Shown: in pieces, positions 7,738 through 17,311 of the stretch | Numbering within the stretch: position 1 is the stretch's first letter | Layout: each line of letters opens with the position of its first letter | Assembly (NCBI RefSeq): GCF_029760935.1 | Contig: NZ_CP121684.1 | Location: 1,178,001-1,242,000, forward strand | Reading direction: 5' to 3' | Source: Lysinibacter sp. HNR | GTDB lineage: Bacteria; Actinomycetota; Actinomycetes; Actinomycetales; Microbacteriaceae | Length of the DNA: 64,000 nt | Notes under the pieces: model-generated | The model's input: the letters and a program-made list of their open reading frames with translations, nothing else | Databases searched by the model: none | Told to the model about the DNA's origin: nothing | Program-made: the position numbers and the translations under genes

Positions 7738-9287
7738 GACTCAGCGTCCTAGCCAATTCATTTCACCGTAAGCATAAGGGATTTGGTCGTCTTGCCGCGT
7801 GGACTCTTATTGGGGCTATCCTCGCTGGCACGATTCTATGGCTGGGGTTGAATCGTAACCAGGAAATCCTTCATGATTTCCCCCAACTGCTCACAGTAGT
7901 GGGGTCTCTGGTTCTGGGGCTCTCCCTGATTGTCCCTCTATTTATGCGGGGTGCCGCCCTCGATCCGCGACAGTTTTCTCAGTATCCCGTTTCGAGAGGT
8001 TCTGTAGCCCGAGGGTTGGGACTTGCCAGCTTCCTGAGCGTTCCCACCGCATTGCTCCTCCTGGGACACATCGGTTATTTAATGATCTGGCGCGGAGAAC
8101 CCGCGGTTTTTGTGGTTATTGTGTTGGGCAGTATTCTGACGTTGTGCGCGGCGGTTCTCTCGGCCCGACTCATGCGTACTCTCTCAACCTTTGTTTTTTA
8201 CTCTGCGCGTGCTCGGGACTTTCTGAACATTATCGCCGCCGTATTGTTACTTGGTCTTTTGCCCGTTATCTTTGTGATTTTTACCATCGATTGGTCTCGG
8301 GCAGGGCAGCCCATACTTGATAGCATTGCGCAGAATCTGGGCTGGACGCCTCTGGGAGCTGCTTTTAGCGCCCCCTTTGAGCTGGTTCAACACAACACCG
8401 ATGTTGCCTACAGTAAGTTGATTATCACAGCGGGGTACGTTGTAATCCTGGCTGTGCTCTGGCGGCTCCTCGTCCAGGTCATGATGACCAGGATCACGCG
8501 GCCCGCCCGACCTGGAATTGTCCGAGTGGGAATGGGATGGTTTGAACGGGTTAGTCCAACTCCCGCGGGGGTTATTGGGGCGCGCAGCATGACCTATTGG
8601 ATGCGTGACCCCCGGTATCGGGTACCGCTAGCGATTCTTCCACTAGTGCCGTTTGCTATTATGGTTCCTCTCGCTGTGGCAACTATGCCTTGGAACTACG
8701 TTGTTCTTGTTCCCCTGCCGATACTGTGCCTTCTGTTGTCATTCTCCGTACACAACGATGTCGCCATGGACAGCACCGCGCTGTGGCTACACGTTTCAAG
8801 CGCAACACGCGGTATCGATGATAGACGTGGACGTTTATTGCCCGTGTTGCTTTTCGGAACGCCGCTGGTTGGGCTGGGAAGCATAATCACGCTGCTTTTC
8901 TCTGGCGATTGGCGAATACTCCCCGCAATTATCGGTGTTAACATCGGAATTCTTCTTGTGGGAACCGGAGTATCCAGTGTCATTTCCGTTTTGTTTCCCT
9001 ACGCTGCCACCCGCCCGGGCGATAGCCCGTTTGTGCAGCCGCAATCGGTCGGCTCGCGCGCAGTGCTTGCCCAGCTCCTAAGCCTGCTGCTCACGATTAT
9101 CTTTATTTTCCCCTCCGTTGCTCTGATGGTGATTGGGCTTCTGGTAAACCCTGTTTATCATTTCTGGTCTCTGGGTGCGGCGCTGGCCATCGGGGGAACC
9201 GTTTTTGCGGCGGGCCTGATCGGCGGCGCTCGTATCTTTGACAACCGATCTACGGAACTGCTTGCCTTTACAGAGACAGCAGACTAG
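7713..9287 (+). CDS. ABC exporter membrane subunit, multi-spanning (substrate unknown)
   Basis: 524 residues with roughly twelve hydrophobic segments spread over its length, consistent with a large permease partnering the ATPase upstream. ATG 7713 lies within the 3' end of the ATPase gene and is preceded by AGAAGGG at a good distance, which indicates translational coupling. I recognise no substrate-specific motif. Related actinobacterial pairs are usually annotated only as ABC transporter permease. Confidence 0.75.
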   Translation: MVTRILRLRLSVLANSFHRKHKGFGRLAAWTLIGAILAGTILWLGLNRNQEILHDFPQLLTVVGSLVLGLSLIVPLFMRGAALDPRQFSQYPVSRGSVARGLGLASFLSVPTALLLLGHIGYLMIWRGEPAVFVVIVLGSILTLCAAVLSARLMRTLSTFVFYSARARDFLNIIAAVLLLGLLPVIFVIFTIDWSRAGQPILDSIAQNLGWTPLGAAFSAPFELVQHNTDVAYSKLIITAGYVVILAVLWRLLVQVMMTRITRPARPGIVRVGMGWFERVSPTPAGVIGARSMTYWMRDPRYRVPLAILPLVPFAIMVPLAVATMPWNYVVLVPLPILCLLLSFSVHNDVAMDSTALWLHVSSATRGIDDRRGRLLPVLLFGTPLVGLGSIITLLFSGDWRILPAIIGVNIGILLVGTGVSSVISVLFPYAATRPGDSPFVQPQSVGSRAVLAQLLSLLLTIIFIFPSVALMVIGLLVNPVYHFWSLGAALAIGGTVFAAGLIGGARIFDNRSTELLAFTETAD

Positions 9288-9351
9288 TAGGGGAGAGGGA
9301 AGGCTTTTACAACTCAGGGTGCGGGCTGGTGCACGGTGTAAACTTGTTCCC

Positions 9352-9627
9352 ATGAGTCAACTAGGAAATGAGCCTCTTACGGGTGGTGGCACTGATGTGC
9401 TGGATCGTGAGCTCGAAGAACTTCTGAACCAACACAGCAACGACGACGGTGACCATGAGCGTTTTTCACACTACGTAAAGAAGAACAAGATTATGGAATC
9501 TGCGCTTTCGGGTAAACCGGTGCGTGCCCTCTGCGGTAAAAAATGGGTTCCGGGGAGAGATCCCGAAAAGTTTCCGGTGTGCCCGGACTGCAAAAAAATC
9601 TACGAAAAGATGAAACCGGGAGAGTAG
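9352..9627 (+). CDS. DUF3039 family protein
   Basis: 91-residue small soluble protein matching the actinobacterial DUF3039 family, with the motif FSHYVKKNKIMESAL, then RALCGKKWVPGRDPEKFPVCPDCKKIYE. The Cys of ALCGKK and the CPDC pair suggest a metal site. The frame is open upstream to 9238, but the conserved family start is the ATG at 9352. Function is unknown. It ends just before a hairpin and converges on fumC. Confidence 0.85.
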   Translation: MSQLGNEPLTGGGTDVLDRELEELLNQHSNDDGDHERFSHYVKKNKIMESALSGKPVRALCGKKWVPGRDPEKFPVCPDCKKIYEKMKPGE

Positions 9628-9635
9628 CTTCGCGA

Positions 9636-9669
9636 GGCGGGAGACTTCATCGTTGAAAATTCTCCCGCC
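9636..9669. terminator. Hairpin between DUF3039 gene and fumC
   Basis: GGCGGGAGA (9636-9644) and TCTCCCGCC (9661-9669) form a perfect 9-bp stem with a 16-base loop between two convergent genes. There is no strong U-tract on either side, so it is a probable, not certain, terminator. Confidence 0.6.
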
Positions 9670-9701
9670 CGGGTTAACACACGGGTGGCCTGCGTGATGC
9701 T

Positions 9702-11102
9702 CTAGAGACCGGGTGCCGTCATCTTGGTGACGTCGAGGGCTGTATCTAGCTGTTCCTCTGTAACCTCACCACGCTCCACGTAGCCGAGAGCCACAACAGC
9801 CTCTCGAACCGTGATTTTCTGAGCCACCGAGTACTTGGCGATTTTTGCGGCGGCTTCGTATCCAATAATTCGGTTGAGGGGTGTAACTATCGATGGTGAA
9901 GACTCGGCCAGGGCGCGGGCGTGCTCCAGATTGGCCTGAAGACCGTCGATTGTCTTGTCTGCGAGAACACGGCAGGAGCTTGCCAGCAATCGGATCGACT
10001 CGAGCAGTGCAGTGCCCATGACGGGTATGGCTACGTTGAGTTCAAACAGCCCCGACGCACCGCTCCAGGCGATGGTGGCGTCGTTTCCGATGACGCGGGC
10101 GGCAACCATCAGTACTGCCTCGGGAACAACGGGGTTAACCTTTCCCGGCATGATGGAGGAACCCGGCTGAAGATCGGGGATATGGAGCTCCCCGAGCCCG
10201 GTGTTGGGGCCAGAACCCATCCAGCGCAGATCATTGTTAATCTTTGTAAGACTCACCGCAATAACACGGAGCGCTCCGGAGGCCTCAACCAGGGCATCAC
10301 GATTGGCCTGGGCCTCAAAGTGGTTACGGGTCTCGGTGATGGGTAGTCCGCTATCGTCGGCAAGCTTGGTGATAACCCTTTGCGGGAAGCCCGTGGGGGT
10401 GTTGATACCGGTTCCCACCGCCGTACCACCCAGAGGAACCTCTGCGACGCGGGATAGCGTGGAGGTGACCCGCTCAATCCCCAGGCGAATCTGTGCCGCA
10501 TATCCACCAAATTCCTGCCCCAGTGTGACCGGGGTAGCGTCCATGAGGTGGGTGCGGCCGGTCTTGACCGCGTCTTTCCAGAGTTGAGCCTTTCTCTCCA
10601 GGGAGAGGGCTAAATACTCGAGCGCCGGGATGAGGTTGTTGATGAGGGCTCCGGTCACGGCAACGTGTACCGAGGTGGGGAAGACATCGTTGGAGGACTG
10701 TGAGGCATTCACATGGTCGTTGGGGTGAACGGGAGAGCCGAGGGAGTCGGTTGCCAATCGGGAGAGCACCTCGTTCATGTTCATGTTTGAGGAGGTTCCG
10801 GAGCCCGTTTGGTAAACATCGATGGGAAACTCGGCGTCCAGGCTGCCGGTGATGACCCGGTCCGCGGCCTCTGCGATGGCCTGCGCAATGTTGCTGTCAA
10901 TGACACCGAGCTCGGCGTTTGCCAGGGCTGCGGCTTTTTTGATGCGGGCGAGAGCCGCGATCTGTGCGGGCTCCAGCGTTGAACCTGAGATGGGAAAGTT
11001 CTCGATGGCGCGCTGCGTTTGAGCGCCGTAGAGCGCGTCTTTGGGAACCCGTACTTCGCCCATTGTGTCGTGCTCAATGCGATACTCGTTGTTGCTAACC
11101 AC
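9702..11102 (-). CDS. fumC: Fumarate hydratase class II
   Basis: 466 residues, the usual length for class II (iron-independent, homotetrameric) fumarase, which interconverts fumarate and malate in the TCA cycle. The start [23 protein letters not shown], split here as MGEVRVP and YGAQTQRA, the segment [30 protein letters not shown] and the superfamily signature [11 protein letters not shown] (around residues 317-327) are all present. It is the last gene of a leftward run xseA-xseB-DUF4245-carbonic anhydrase-fumC; the gap to the upstream carbonic anhydrase gene is 74 bases. Confidence 0.97.
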   Translation of the reverse strand: MVSNNEYRIEHDTMGEVRVPKDALYGAQTQRAIENFPISGSTLEPAQIAALARIKKAAALANAELGVIDSNIAQAIAEAADRVITGSLDAEFPIDVYQTGSGTSSNMNMNEVLSRLATDSLGSPVHPNDHVNASQSSNDVFPTSVHVAVTGALINNLIPALEYLALSLERKAQLWKDAVKTGRTHLMDATPVTLGQEFGGYAAQIRLGIERVTSTLSRVAEVPLGGTAVGTGINTPTGFPQRVITKLADDSGLPITETRNHFEAQANRDALVEASGALRVIAVSLTKINNDLRWMGSGPNTGLGELHIPDLQPGSSIMPGKVNPVVPEAVLMVAARVIGNDATIAWSGASGLFELNVAIPVMGTALLESIRLLASSCRVLADKTIDGLQANLEHARALAESSPSIVTPLNRIIGYEAAAKIAKYSVAQKITVREAVVALGYVERGEVTEEQLDTALDVTKMTAPGL

Positions 11103-11176
11103 TTTCGTGACATCCTTATCTTTTGTAGGGGCTGTAATGGAGATTTGAACTCTGGGGAGGGGACTCCCGATTGTTT

Positions 11177-11860
11177 TTAGGTGTCGGTGTTGATCGGGCC
11201 GATGGCCACGCTTGCATCAGCCCGTCCCTCAACCAGACGATAGTTAGCACCGACGATCCCCAAGCGGCCCTCAGCAACGGCCTCGCTGATGAGCTCGGAC
11301 TCTCGCAGCAGTTCGGCGACGCACCCTCTGAGGTGGAAACGACCAACATCAAACGTATCAATTTTTTGGGGGTCGACGTAGGGAGTTGAGGGGTTATCGC
11401 GCAGCCACACTGCCTGAACGGCGGGAACAATGGGTCGAATTTGACCCGCAATCTTCGGTGGAAGGAGTGAAGGGTTTTTTTGTTGGGAGCTGACCGCCGC
11501 GGCAACAGCGCCGCACTCGTCGTGCGCCAACACAACGATGAGTGAGATTTTAAGCATTTCCACCGCGTATTCCAGCGATCCAACAACGCTATCCGACACG
11601 ATGTGCCCGGCGTTACGAACCACAAAGAGATCGCCCAAACCCTTGTCAAAGATGATTTCTGCGGCCAAGCGCGAGTCCGAGCAGCCGAGAAGAGCTGTGC
11701 TGGGGCTCTGGCTATAGTGCGTGCGTGCGCGGTGCTCAACGTCCTGATGAGGGTGCTCGGGAACTCCCGCAACAAAGCGGTTGTTGCCCCTTTTCATTTC
11801 CTGCCAGGCCTCGGCGGGAGAGAGTCGTAGGGGAAAGTTACCGTCCGATGATGTTGCCAC
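11177..11860 (-). CDS. Beta-class carbonic anhydrase
   Basis: 227 residues. Zinc ligands and the catalytic dyad are readable: Cys60, Asp62 and Arg64 in GCSDSR, and His113 and Cys116 in HDECGA. It hydrates CO2 to bicarbonate in the cytoplasm. The GTG start at 11858-11860 is one base downstream of the DUF4245 stop codon and preceded by GAGGGGAG; the open frame extends upstream but overlaps the other gene. Placement before fumC suggests linkage of bicarbonate supply with central metabolism. Confidence 0.93.
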   Translation of the reverse strand: MATSSDGNFPLRLSPAEAWQEMKRGNNRFVAGVPEHPHQDVEHRARTHYSQSPSTALLGCSDSRLAAEIIFDKGLGDLFVVRNAGHIVSDSVVGSLEYAVEMLKISLIVVLAHDECGAVAAAVSSQQKNPSLLPPKIAGQIRPIVPAVQAVWLRDNPSTPYVDPQKIDTFDVGRFHLRGCVAELLRESELISEAVAEGRLGIVGANYRLVEGRADASVAIGPINTDT

Positions 11861-11861
11861 G

Positions 11862-12530
11862 CTAGCTCCCCTCTTCAGTTTTTTGCTCCGATGGTTCAGA
11901 GAGAATATGCTGGGCGATGCTCTCCGCCAGGATGCGGGTCTCTTCCGGGGAAGCGGTACCAAAAATGACGTAGTCACTCTTCCCGTCCGAGGCAGTGAGA
12001 GCGTAGATGACGTTGCCGCCGTCTGCCGCACTATCCCGATGATCGTACACCGTCCACAAGACCCCACCGATGGTTTCTGTTCCCGTGGCGTTTTTCTTGT
12101 CTAGCTGATCCGCAACCCACTCGGGGGTGGCATCAAGCCCCTGGCTCAGCGCCACAAATTCATGTTCGGGGGTAACCCACCCTACATACCATGACGTGAC
12201 ATTGTGAGCTGAGGAATGGCGTAGCTCAGCCGCATTTGACAGCCAACCCGTGGGAAGAGAGGGAGTAGCGAGGGTTTGTGTCACGCTGGGCTGCGCCTCC
12301 CTTGCTACCTCAACAAAGTCGATGTTCCGTTCGGTGGTGTAATTGCCGCGGGGAACCGCCAGGACGATGATCACCACCACCCCCAGCGTGGCTAGGAGTG
12401 AAAGGACCAGGTTATTGATTGTTTTGCGCTCGCGGTAGAGTCGCGAGTTTTCCGCCTTGCGGGCCGCCGTCTCCTCAGGGGTTTCCGGGCGCCCCAGTTC
12501 GGCCACTACGCGCGGGGGACGCTCGCTCAT
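11862..12530 (-). CDS. DUF4245 family membrane-anchored protein
   Basis: 222 residues. A hydrophilic N-terminus (~45 residues) precedes one transmembrane helix (LVLSLLATLGVVVIIVLAV, around 47-65); the remainder is predicted extracytoplasmic, with SWYVGWVTPEHEF and the C-terminal SDYVIFGTASPEE typical of the actinobacterial DUF4245 family. The ATG overlaps the xseB stop (ATGA), so the genes are translationally coupled. Function is unknown. Confidence 0.85.
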   Translation of the reverse strand: MSERPPRVVAELGRPETPEETAARKAENSRLYRERKTINNLVLSLLATLGVVVIIVLAVPRGNYTTERNIDFVEVAREAQPSVTQTLATPSLPTGWLSNAAELRHSSAHNVTSWYVGWVTPEHEFVALSQGLDATPEWVADQLDKKNATGTETIGGVLWTVYDHRDSAADGGNVIYALTASDGKSDYVIFGTASPEETRILAESIAQHILSEPSEQKTEEGS

Positions 12531-12757
12531 TCGTCGCCGGAGGGGGCATTGGTGGGCACAGTTCGGGCGGCCTCAAGGCGCTCTTTGGCACCGATAAGCC
12601 ACTCCTCGCAACGAGCAGCAAGTGCCTCGCCCCGCTCCCAGAGGGAGAGGGACTCTTCGAGCGTGGCGGTGCCCTGTTCAAGCTGATTAACAACCGTGAT
12701 TAATTGGTCACGGGCTTCCTCGTAGCTGAGTTCTGAAACGTCTGTGACGGAGGTCAT
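12527..12757 (-). CDS. xseB: Exodeoxyribonuclease VII small subunit
   Basis: 76 residues with the family core LSYEEARDQLITVVNQLE and GTATLEESLSLWERGEALA. It binds the XseA C-terminal helices to form the nuclease that trims single-stranded DNA ends. The open frame extends upstream to 13066, but the ATG at 12755-12757 starts the family core and lies 19 bases after the xseA stop. Confidence 0.94.
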   Translation of the reverse strand: MTSVTDVSELSYEEARDQLITVVNQLEQGTATLEESLSLWERGEALAARCEEWLIGAKERLEAARTVPTNAPSGDE

Positions 12758-12776
12758 GCCCACCAGTCTATCTAAT

Positions 12777-14006
12777 TTAGGGTGTTTCAAACGCGGGATC
12801 ACCGTTTGAGGTTGCGGCAATCTGTCCGCCGGGGAGGGTGAGCGTGAGCGTGGTTCCCGGGGGAGCCTCTTGCGGCTTACGAATGATGCTACCCTCGGCG
12901 GCCTGAACGATTGAGTATCCTCGATTGAGCGTGGCCCGTGGCGAGAGGGCTTTGAGCCGGGATCGCAGCTCGGTAGCTTCACCCTCGGCGCGTTCGATCG
13001 TGCGGCGGGCAAGTTCTGAACCGCGGGCCACGTAGCGTGTGACCTCCTCCGCTCGTGTGGTGACAATCCATTCGCTCTCGGCCAGTACGGGACGTGAGCG
13101 AACCTGCTCGATACGCGATACCTCGTGAGAGATCAGCATGGTCATGCGGGTCTGTAGCTGAGCGCGAGCCTGAGAGACGCGCGCAAGCTCCTCCGCAACA
13201 TCGGGGACAACACGCTTTGCCGCGTCTGTGGGGGTGGAAGCCCGCAGGTCGGCTACCTCATCAAGCAGTGGGCGATCGGCCTCATGACCGATAGCGCTCA
13301 CAATGGGGGTTGCCGCCGCCGCCGCCGCACGCACCACCCGCTCATCACTGAAGCCCAGGAGGTTTTGGAAATCGCCTCCACCACGCGCGATGATGATGAC
13401 GTCAACCTGTGGGTCGCTATCTAGTTTTTCGATTGCCGCGGTTACTTCTGACGGCACTCGATCACCCTGAACAGCCGAGTGAACCACCCGAAACTGTACC
13501 CCCGGCCAGCGCAATTGAGCGTTGCGTAGAACGTCTTTTTCGGCGTCGGAGTCTTTCCCCGTAATGAGGCCTATGCGCTGCGGAAGAAACGGCAGCGGTT
13601 TTTTGCGCGAGAGGTCAAAAAGGCCCTCGTCGGTAAGCTTGGCACGTAGTCGCTCCAGGCGCTCAAGCAGATCGCCGAGGCCCACCTGTTTCATACTAAA
13701 AACCTGCATAGTGAGGGTGCCGCCCTTGACCCAAAAATTGGGTTTAACGAGCAACACAACGTGATCACCCTGTGCAAAATTTTCTTGGGGGAGCTTGGAA
13801 CGAACAGAGGACCAGATTGTAAAGCTGACGGTTGCGTCCTGTTCGAGGTCCTTGACTTTGCCGTATACGTTTCCCGCCGACACGCTCCACTGGGTGACCT
13901 CACCCTCGATCCATATTGTGCCGAGGCGATCGATATACTCTCGAATCTTTGTGGACATGACCGCTACTGGCCACGGACTCTCTGCGGACGGTACCGATTC
14001 GGTCAT
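12777..14006 (-). CDS. xseA: Exodeoxyribonuclease VII large subunit
   Basis: 409 residues. N-terminal OB-fold ([23 protein letters not shown], given here as [10 protein letters not shown] and VYGKVKD), then the catalytic core with [57 protein letters not shown], here cited as [10 protein letters not shown] and DLRASTPT, followed by a coiled-coil C-terminus and the terminal RGYSIVQ segment. The length is standard. It is the promoter-proximal gene of the leftward run and is divergent from ispH with only 51 bases between. Confidence 0.96.
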   Translation of the reverse strand: MTESVPSAESPWPVAVMSTKIREYIDRLGTIWIEGEVTQWSVSAGNVYGKVKDLEQDATVSFTIWSSVRSKLPQENFAQGDHVVLLVKPNFWVKGGTLTMQVFSMKQVGLGDLLERLERLRAKLTDEGLFDLSRKKPLPFLPQRIGLITGKDSDAEKDVLRNAQLRWPGVQFRVVHSAVQGDRVPSEVTAAIEKLDSDPQVDVIIIARGGGDFQNLLGFSDERVVRAAAAAATPIVSAIGHEADRPLLDEVADLRASTPTDAAKRVVPDVAEELARVSQARAQLQTRMTMLISHEVSRIEQVRSRPVLAESEWIVTTRAEEVTRYVARGSELARRTIERAEGEATELRSRLKALSPRATLNRGYSIVQAAEGSIIRKPQEAPPGTTLTLTLPGGQIAATSNGDPAFETP

Positions 14007-14044
14007 TTAATACACGCTCCCATTCCTTGCTCAGAGGACTCGCC

Positions 14045-14050
14045 TAGACT
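14045..14050 (+). promoter_or_regulatory. Candidate -10 element for a leaderless ispH transcript
   Basis: TAGACT ends 7 bases before the ATG of ispH at 14058. No ribosome-binding site is visible, so a leaderless mRNA, common in actinobacteria, is plausible. No convincing -35 box. Confidence 0.3.
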
Positions 14051-14057
14051 GGATGCT

Positions 14058-15149
14058 ATGACCATAGCTCAGCCCGACCAACGCACGATTGGCGCACCCG
14101 TTGTTAGTTTAGCGATGCCTCGTGTTCGAGGGCCTCGTAATCGTCTGAAAAATAATCCGGTTACCGGTGAGAAAAAGGTATTGCTGGCTGCCCCACGAGG
14201 GTATTGCGCGGGTGTGGATCGTGCGGTTGTGGCGGTGGAAAAGGCGCTGGAACGTTACGGCGCCCCCGTGTATGTGCGTAAACAGATTGTGCATAACATC
14301 CACGTGGTGAATACCCTGGAGCGAATGGGCGCGATTTTTGTGGAAGAAGTGGACGAGGTTCCGGAAGGGTCTCACGTGGTGTTTTCTGCCCACGGTGTCT
14401 CCCCGGCCGTTGTGCAGGGTGCGGCAGATCGGGGGCTACAGGCCATTGATGCCACCTGTCCACTCGTCACCAAGGTGCACCGCGAGGCCGTTCGCTTTGC
14501 AAAGCAGGACATGGAGATCCTGCTCATTGGTCATGATGGCCACGAAGAGGTAGAGGGAACGGCGGGTGAAGCTCCCGAGCACGTGACAATTGTAAACTCT
14601 CCCGATGCGGTTGACGATCTGGTGGTTAAAGACCCAGAGAAGCTGGTTTGGCTCTCGCAAACCACGCTGAGCGTTGACGAGACTATGGAGACGGTGCGTC
14701 GCCTGCGTGCCAAGTTCCCCAAGCTGCAGGATCCTCCGAGTGACGATATCTGTTACGCAACCCAGAACCGTCAGGTTGCGATTAAAAAGGTTGCCGCGAA
14801 TGCTGACCTGGTCATTGTGGTTGGTTCCGCAAACTCTTCAAACTCAGTGAGGCTTGTTGAGGTGGCGCTGGAGTACGGCGCTCAGGCTGCCTACCGGGTG
14901 GACTACGCGCACGAGGTGAAGCAGGAGTGGCTCGACGGGGTCAACACGGTAGGGGTAACCTCCGGGGCTTCGGTTCCCGAGGTGCTTGTCCAGGAACTGC
15001 TTGATGACCTTGCAGATGCGGGATATTCGAGCGTGCAGGCCGTGGTGACGGCGGAAGAAGACCTCGTATTCTCACTGCCTAAGGAGCTCCGTAAGGATGC
15101 GGCGGGTAACCGCGATGAGCGTGCCCTGGGCGGACGCAATCGTGCGTAA
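14058..15149 (+). CDS. ispH: 4-hydroxy-3-methylbut-2-enyl diphosphate reductase
   Basis: 363 residues. IspH reduces HMBPP to IPP and DMAPP, the last step of the MEP isoprenoid pathway, using a [4Fe-4S] cluster. The three cluster cysteines are Cys50 ([13 protein letters not shown]), Cys134 ([11 protein letters not shown]) and Cys232 ([11 protein letters not shown]). Other signatures are the histidines in VHNIHVV and SAHGVSP, and the [15 protein letters not shown] segment. The open frame extends 5' to 13761 over xseA, but ATG 14058 lies in the intergenic space; a later ATG at 14115 would also retain the catalytic domain. Confidence 0.96.
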   Translation: MTIAQPDQRTIGAPVVSLAMPRVRGPRNRLKNNPVTGEKKVLLAAPRGYCAGVDRAVVAVEKALERYGAPVYVRKQIVHNIHVVNTLERMGAIFVEEVDEVPEGSHVVFSAHGVSPAVVQGAADRGLQAIDATCPLVTKVHREAVRFAKQDMEILLIGHDGHEEVEGTAGEAPEHVTIVNSPDAVDDLVVKDPEKLVWLSQTTLSVDETMETVRRLRAKFPKLQDPPSDDICYATQNRQVAIKKVAANADLVIVVGSANSSNSVRLVEVALEYGAQAAYRVDYAHEVKQEWLDGVNTVGVTSGASVPEVLVQELLDDLADAGYSSVQAVVTAEEDLVFSLPKELRKDAAGNRDERALGGRNRA

Positions 15150-15236
15150 ATAAAGAACACGCTGCCGCAGTTGGTCAGCGCCTAATTGTGCAAAAGGAGC
15201 TTGAGCCTAGCAGCCGTATCCGGACGTTTTCGCCTG

Positions 15237-15428
15237 TCAGAGAAGCGAAGCAATCAGGCCGATTGACCCGATAGACAGCGCCACCAGACCAACGATCACA
15301 AGCACGGCAACCCCTTTGGCGTTGGCAAGCCATCCGAGAAAGCCGGAGCGCCCCCGTTCCAGTGTGTCTTCGTCCTCCGCGAAGGGGTCAAATCGCTCGC
15401 CGTCCTGGTCATTCTGGTTATCTATCAT
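15237..15428 (-). CDS. Small single-pass membrane protein
   Basis: 63 residues: an acidic N-terminus (FDPFAEDEDTLERG) followed by one C-terminal transmembrane helix (VAVLVIVGLVALSIGSIGL). The ATG overlaps the stop of the upstream DUF6264-like gene (ATGA), which supports it being real and co-translated. Function unknown. Confidence 0.7.
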   Translation of the reverse strand: MIDNQNDQDGERFDPFAEDEDTLERGRSGFLGWLANAKGVAVLVIVGLVALSIGSIGLIASLL

Positions 15429-16045
15429 GCTGAAAAGTGATTCATAAGGGTCGGGTCCGCCGCTAGTGCAAGGAAAAGCGTGACAAGAAACAGGATGATC
15501 GACAGAATACCGCCGAGGAGTGGAACGTAAAATGCTCGGCGCTTGCGTACCAGCAGAACAACACTAATCGCCACGGTGATGATCCACAGGACGACCTGGC
15601 TGACCCTACCGAACATCACTATGCCCGCAAACTCTGCCGGTTCGGTGAAGTCGCCCAGAGAATACTGCTCGTACATCATCTGAAACGCCTGGGGCATCCC
15701 GCTCAGGAGTGCTACAGCAAAGGCTGCTCCCGCAAAAGAAAACATGAGCAAGATGGTGGTTACCACAAGATCAACGGAGTTGCGTTCTCTCGGCGGAGTG
15801 CCAAATTGCTGCTGTCGCGCGTTGACGTGTGCCGAGCCGGATAACGGCGCATGCTCGGGAGTACGCGCCGTTGAGGCATCATCCGGGATGGGTGGAGCAC
15901 CGCCGGAGGAGACTCCACCTCCCTGCTCCGCACCCTCTGGGGTCCAAGACCAACCGGGAGGGGCGTACTCCCCATACTGTGGTTTTGGTCGGTTCTCGGG
16001 AGGGGAACCCGATCCGGGTTTATCGGAGGCGTTGTGAGTTGCCAT
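15425..16045 (-). CDS. DUF6264-like membrane protein
   Basis: 206 residues. A proline/glycine-rich cytoplasmic N-terminus with PKPQYGEYAPPGW (~residues 21-33) precedes about four transmembrane helices. This architecture matches membrane proteins annotated DUF6264 in Microbacteriaceae; the assignment is from memory of the motif and is moderately certain. It lies directly downstream of the aldolase gene (8 bases after its stop) and is coupled to the 63-residue protein. Confidence 0.65.
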   Translation of the reverse strand: MATHNASDKPGSGSPPENRPKPQYGEYAPPGWSWTPEGAEQGGGVSSGGAPPIPDDASTARTPEHAPLSGSAHVNARQQQFGTPPRERNSVDLVVTTILLMFSFAGAAFAVALLSGMPQAFQMMYEQYSLGDFTEPAEFAGIVMFGRVSQVVLWIITVAISVVLLVRKRRAFYVPLLGGILSIILFLVTLFLALAADPTLMNHFSA

Positions 16046-16053
16046 TGTGTGTT

Positions 16054-17079
16054 TTATCCGATTGTTTTTCCAGCGGAGCCCAGCTGCTGAGTTGCCTCAA
16101 CAACGCGGGCGGCCATGGCGGTTTCCGCGTTTTTCCCCCAGGCGCGGGGGTCGTACTTCTTTTTGTTACCGACCTCGCCGTCAACCTTAAGGACGCTGTC
16201 GTAGTTGCTGAACATCCAGTCGGCGATGCTGCGAGTAAAGGCGTATTGGGTGTCGGTGTCGATGTTCATCTTGATGACACCGTTTGCAACGGCCTCGGCG
16301 ATCTCCGCCTCGGTTGAACCGGAGCCTCCGTGGAAGACCAGGTCAAGCGGCTTGGGGCCGTGTCCATACTTGGCAGCGAGCCCCTCCTGGATTTCTTTGA
16401 GTAGCTCGGGACGCAGCTTGACGTTGCCGGGCTTATATACGCCGTGCACGTTGCCAAATGTAAGTGCAGCCATGTAGCGTCCCTGCTCGCCAAGACCCAG
16501 AGCCTCAACCGTTGCAATCGCATCGTCAAGTGTTGTGTAGAGGCTGTCGTTGATGTCGTGGCTCACGCCGTCTTCTTCGCCACCCACAACGCCGATCTCA
16601 ACCTCGAGGATGGCATTGATAGCCTTCATGCGGGGGAGTAGCTCTCGGGCGATCGTGAGGTTTTCGGTGAGGGGAACGGCTGAGCCATCCCACATGTGCG
16701 ACTGAAAGATCGGCTCTCCGCCGGCTCGAACCCGAGCTTCGCTCGCCTCGATCAGGGGAAGCAGGAAGCCGTCCATGGCGTCCTTGGGGCAGTGGTCTGT
16801 GTGCAGGGCAATGGTCACGGGGTAGGCTTTGGCAACCTCGTGGGCGTATGCGGCAAAGGCGAGAGCCCCGCCCGCGCGGTTCTTGACGGTGTGACCCGCC
16901 CAGTAGTCAGCACCACCTGTTGTCACCTGAATAATCCCGTCGGAGCCAGCCTCGGCAAACCCCTGCAGGGCAGCACTGAGGGTTTGCGAGCTTGATACGT
17001 TAACCGCGGGGAAGGCAAACCCTTGTGTTTTGGCGGTATTGAGCATCTGCGCGTATTGGTCGGGGGTTGCGATGGGCAT
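16054..17079 (-). CDS. fbaA: Fructose-bisphosphate aldolase class II
   Basis: 341 residues. The zinc-dependent aldolase splits fructose 1,6-bisphosphate into DHAP and glyceraldehyde 3-phosphate. Signatures include LHTDHCP at 92-98 (catalytic Asp and zinc His), EIGVVGGEEDGV, LTFGNVHGVYKPG, DLVFHGGSGS and KMNIDTDTQYAF. ATG at 17077-17079 is preceded by AAGGAGA; the open frame extends further upstream without a family match. It is divergent from glpX, an opposing gluconeogenic step on the same metabolite, across a 232-base region with an inverted repeat. Confidence 0.97.
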   Translation of the reverse strand: MPIATPDQYAQMLNTAKTQGFAFPAVNVSSSQTLSAALQGFAEAGSDGIIQVTTGGADYWAGHTVKNRAGGALAFAAYAHEVAKAYPVTIALHTDHCPKDAMDGFLLPLIEASEARVRAGGEPIFQSHMWDGSAVPLTENLTIARELLPRMKAINAILEVEIGVVGGEEDGVSHDINDSLYTTLDDAIATVEALGLGEQGRYMAALTFGNVHGVYKPGNVKLRPELLKEIQEGLAAKYGHGPKPLDLVFHGGSGSTEAEIAEAVANGVIKMNIDTDTQYAFTRSIADWMFSNYDSVLKVDGEVGNKKKYDPRAWGKNAETAMAARVVEATQQLGSAGKTIG

Positions 17080-17108
17080 GCCGGGTCTCCTTGTATCAAG
17101 AGGGAATG

Positions 17109-17127
17109 GCGGGTATAAATTACCCGC
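17109..17127. promoter_or_regulatory. Inverted repeat upstream of fbaA, candidate operator
   Basis: GCGGGTA and TACCCGC are perfect 7-bp arms around a 5-base A+T centre (TAAAT), 30 bases upstream of the fbaA start. On the minus strand the centre and right arm contain TTATAC, a possible -10 for fbaA, so a bound protein would cover the promoter. It sits between two genes acting on fructose 1,6-bisphosphate. Confidence 0.45.
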
Positions 17128-17311
17128 AGATATCACCAGTCTACTGAAGCCGGTGGGGGAAGGAAAACACGGCCTCTTTTTGTCGGAGGGACGGTATGGG
17201 GTACAGGACATTCTCAGGTTTAGGTTGCCCGAGAGGGGACGTAGACTTAAGGATGGTGATTCACACCGTGTGTCGTTTGTGAGCGACTGAGCCCAAAAGG
17301 AGTTTTACACC

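Noticed and set aside
13761-14057. N-terminal extension of ispH
   Set aside because: The open frame covers the start of xseA on the other strand and has no IspH-family sequence; ATG 14058 is the sensible start.
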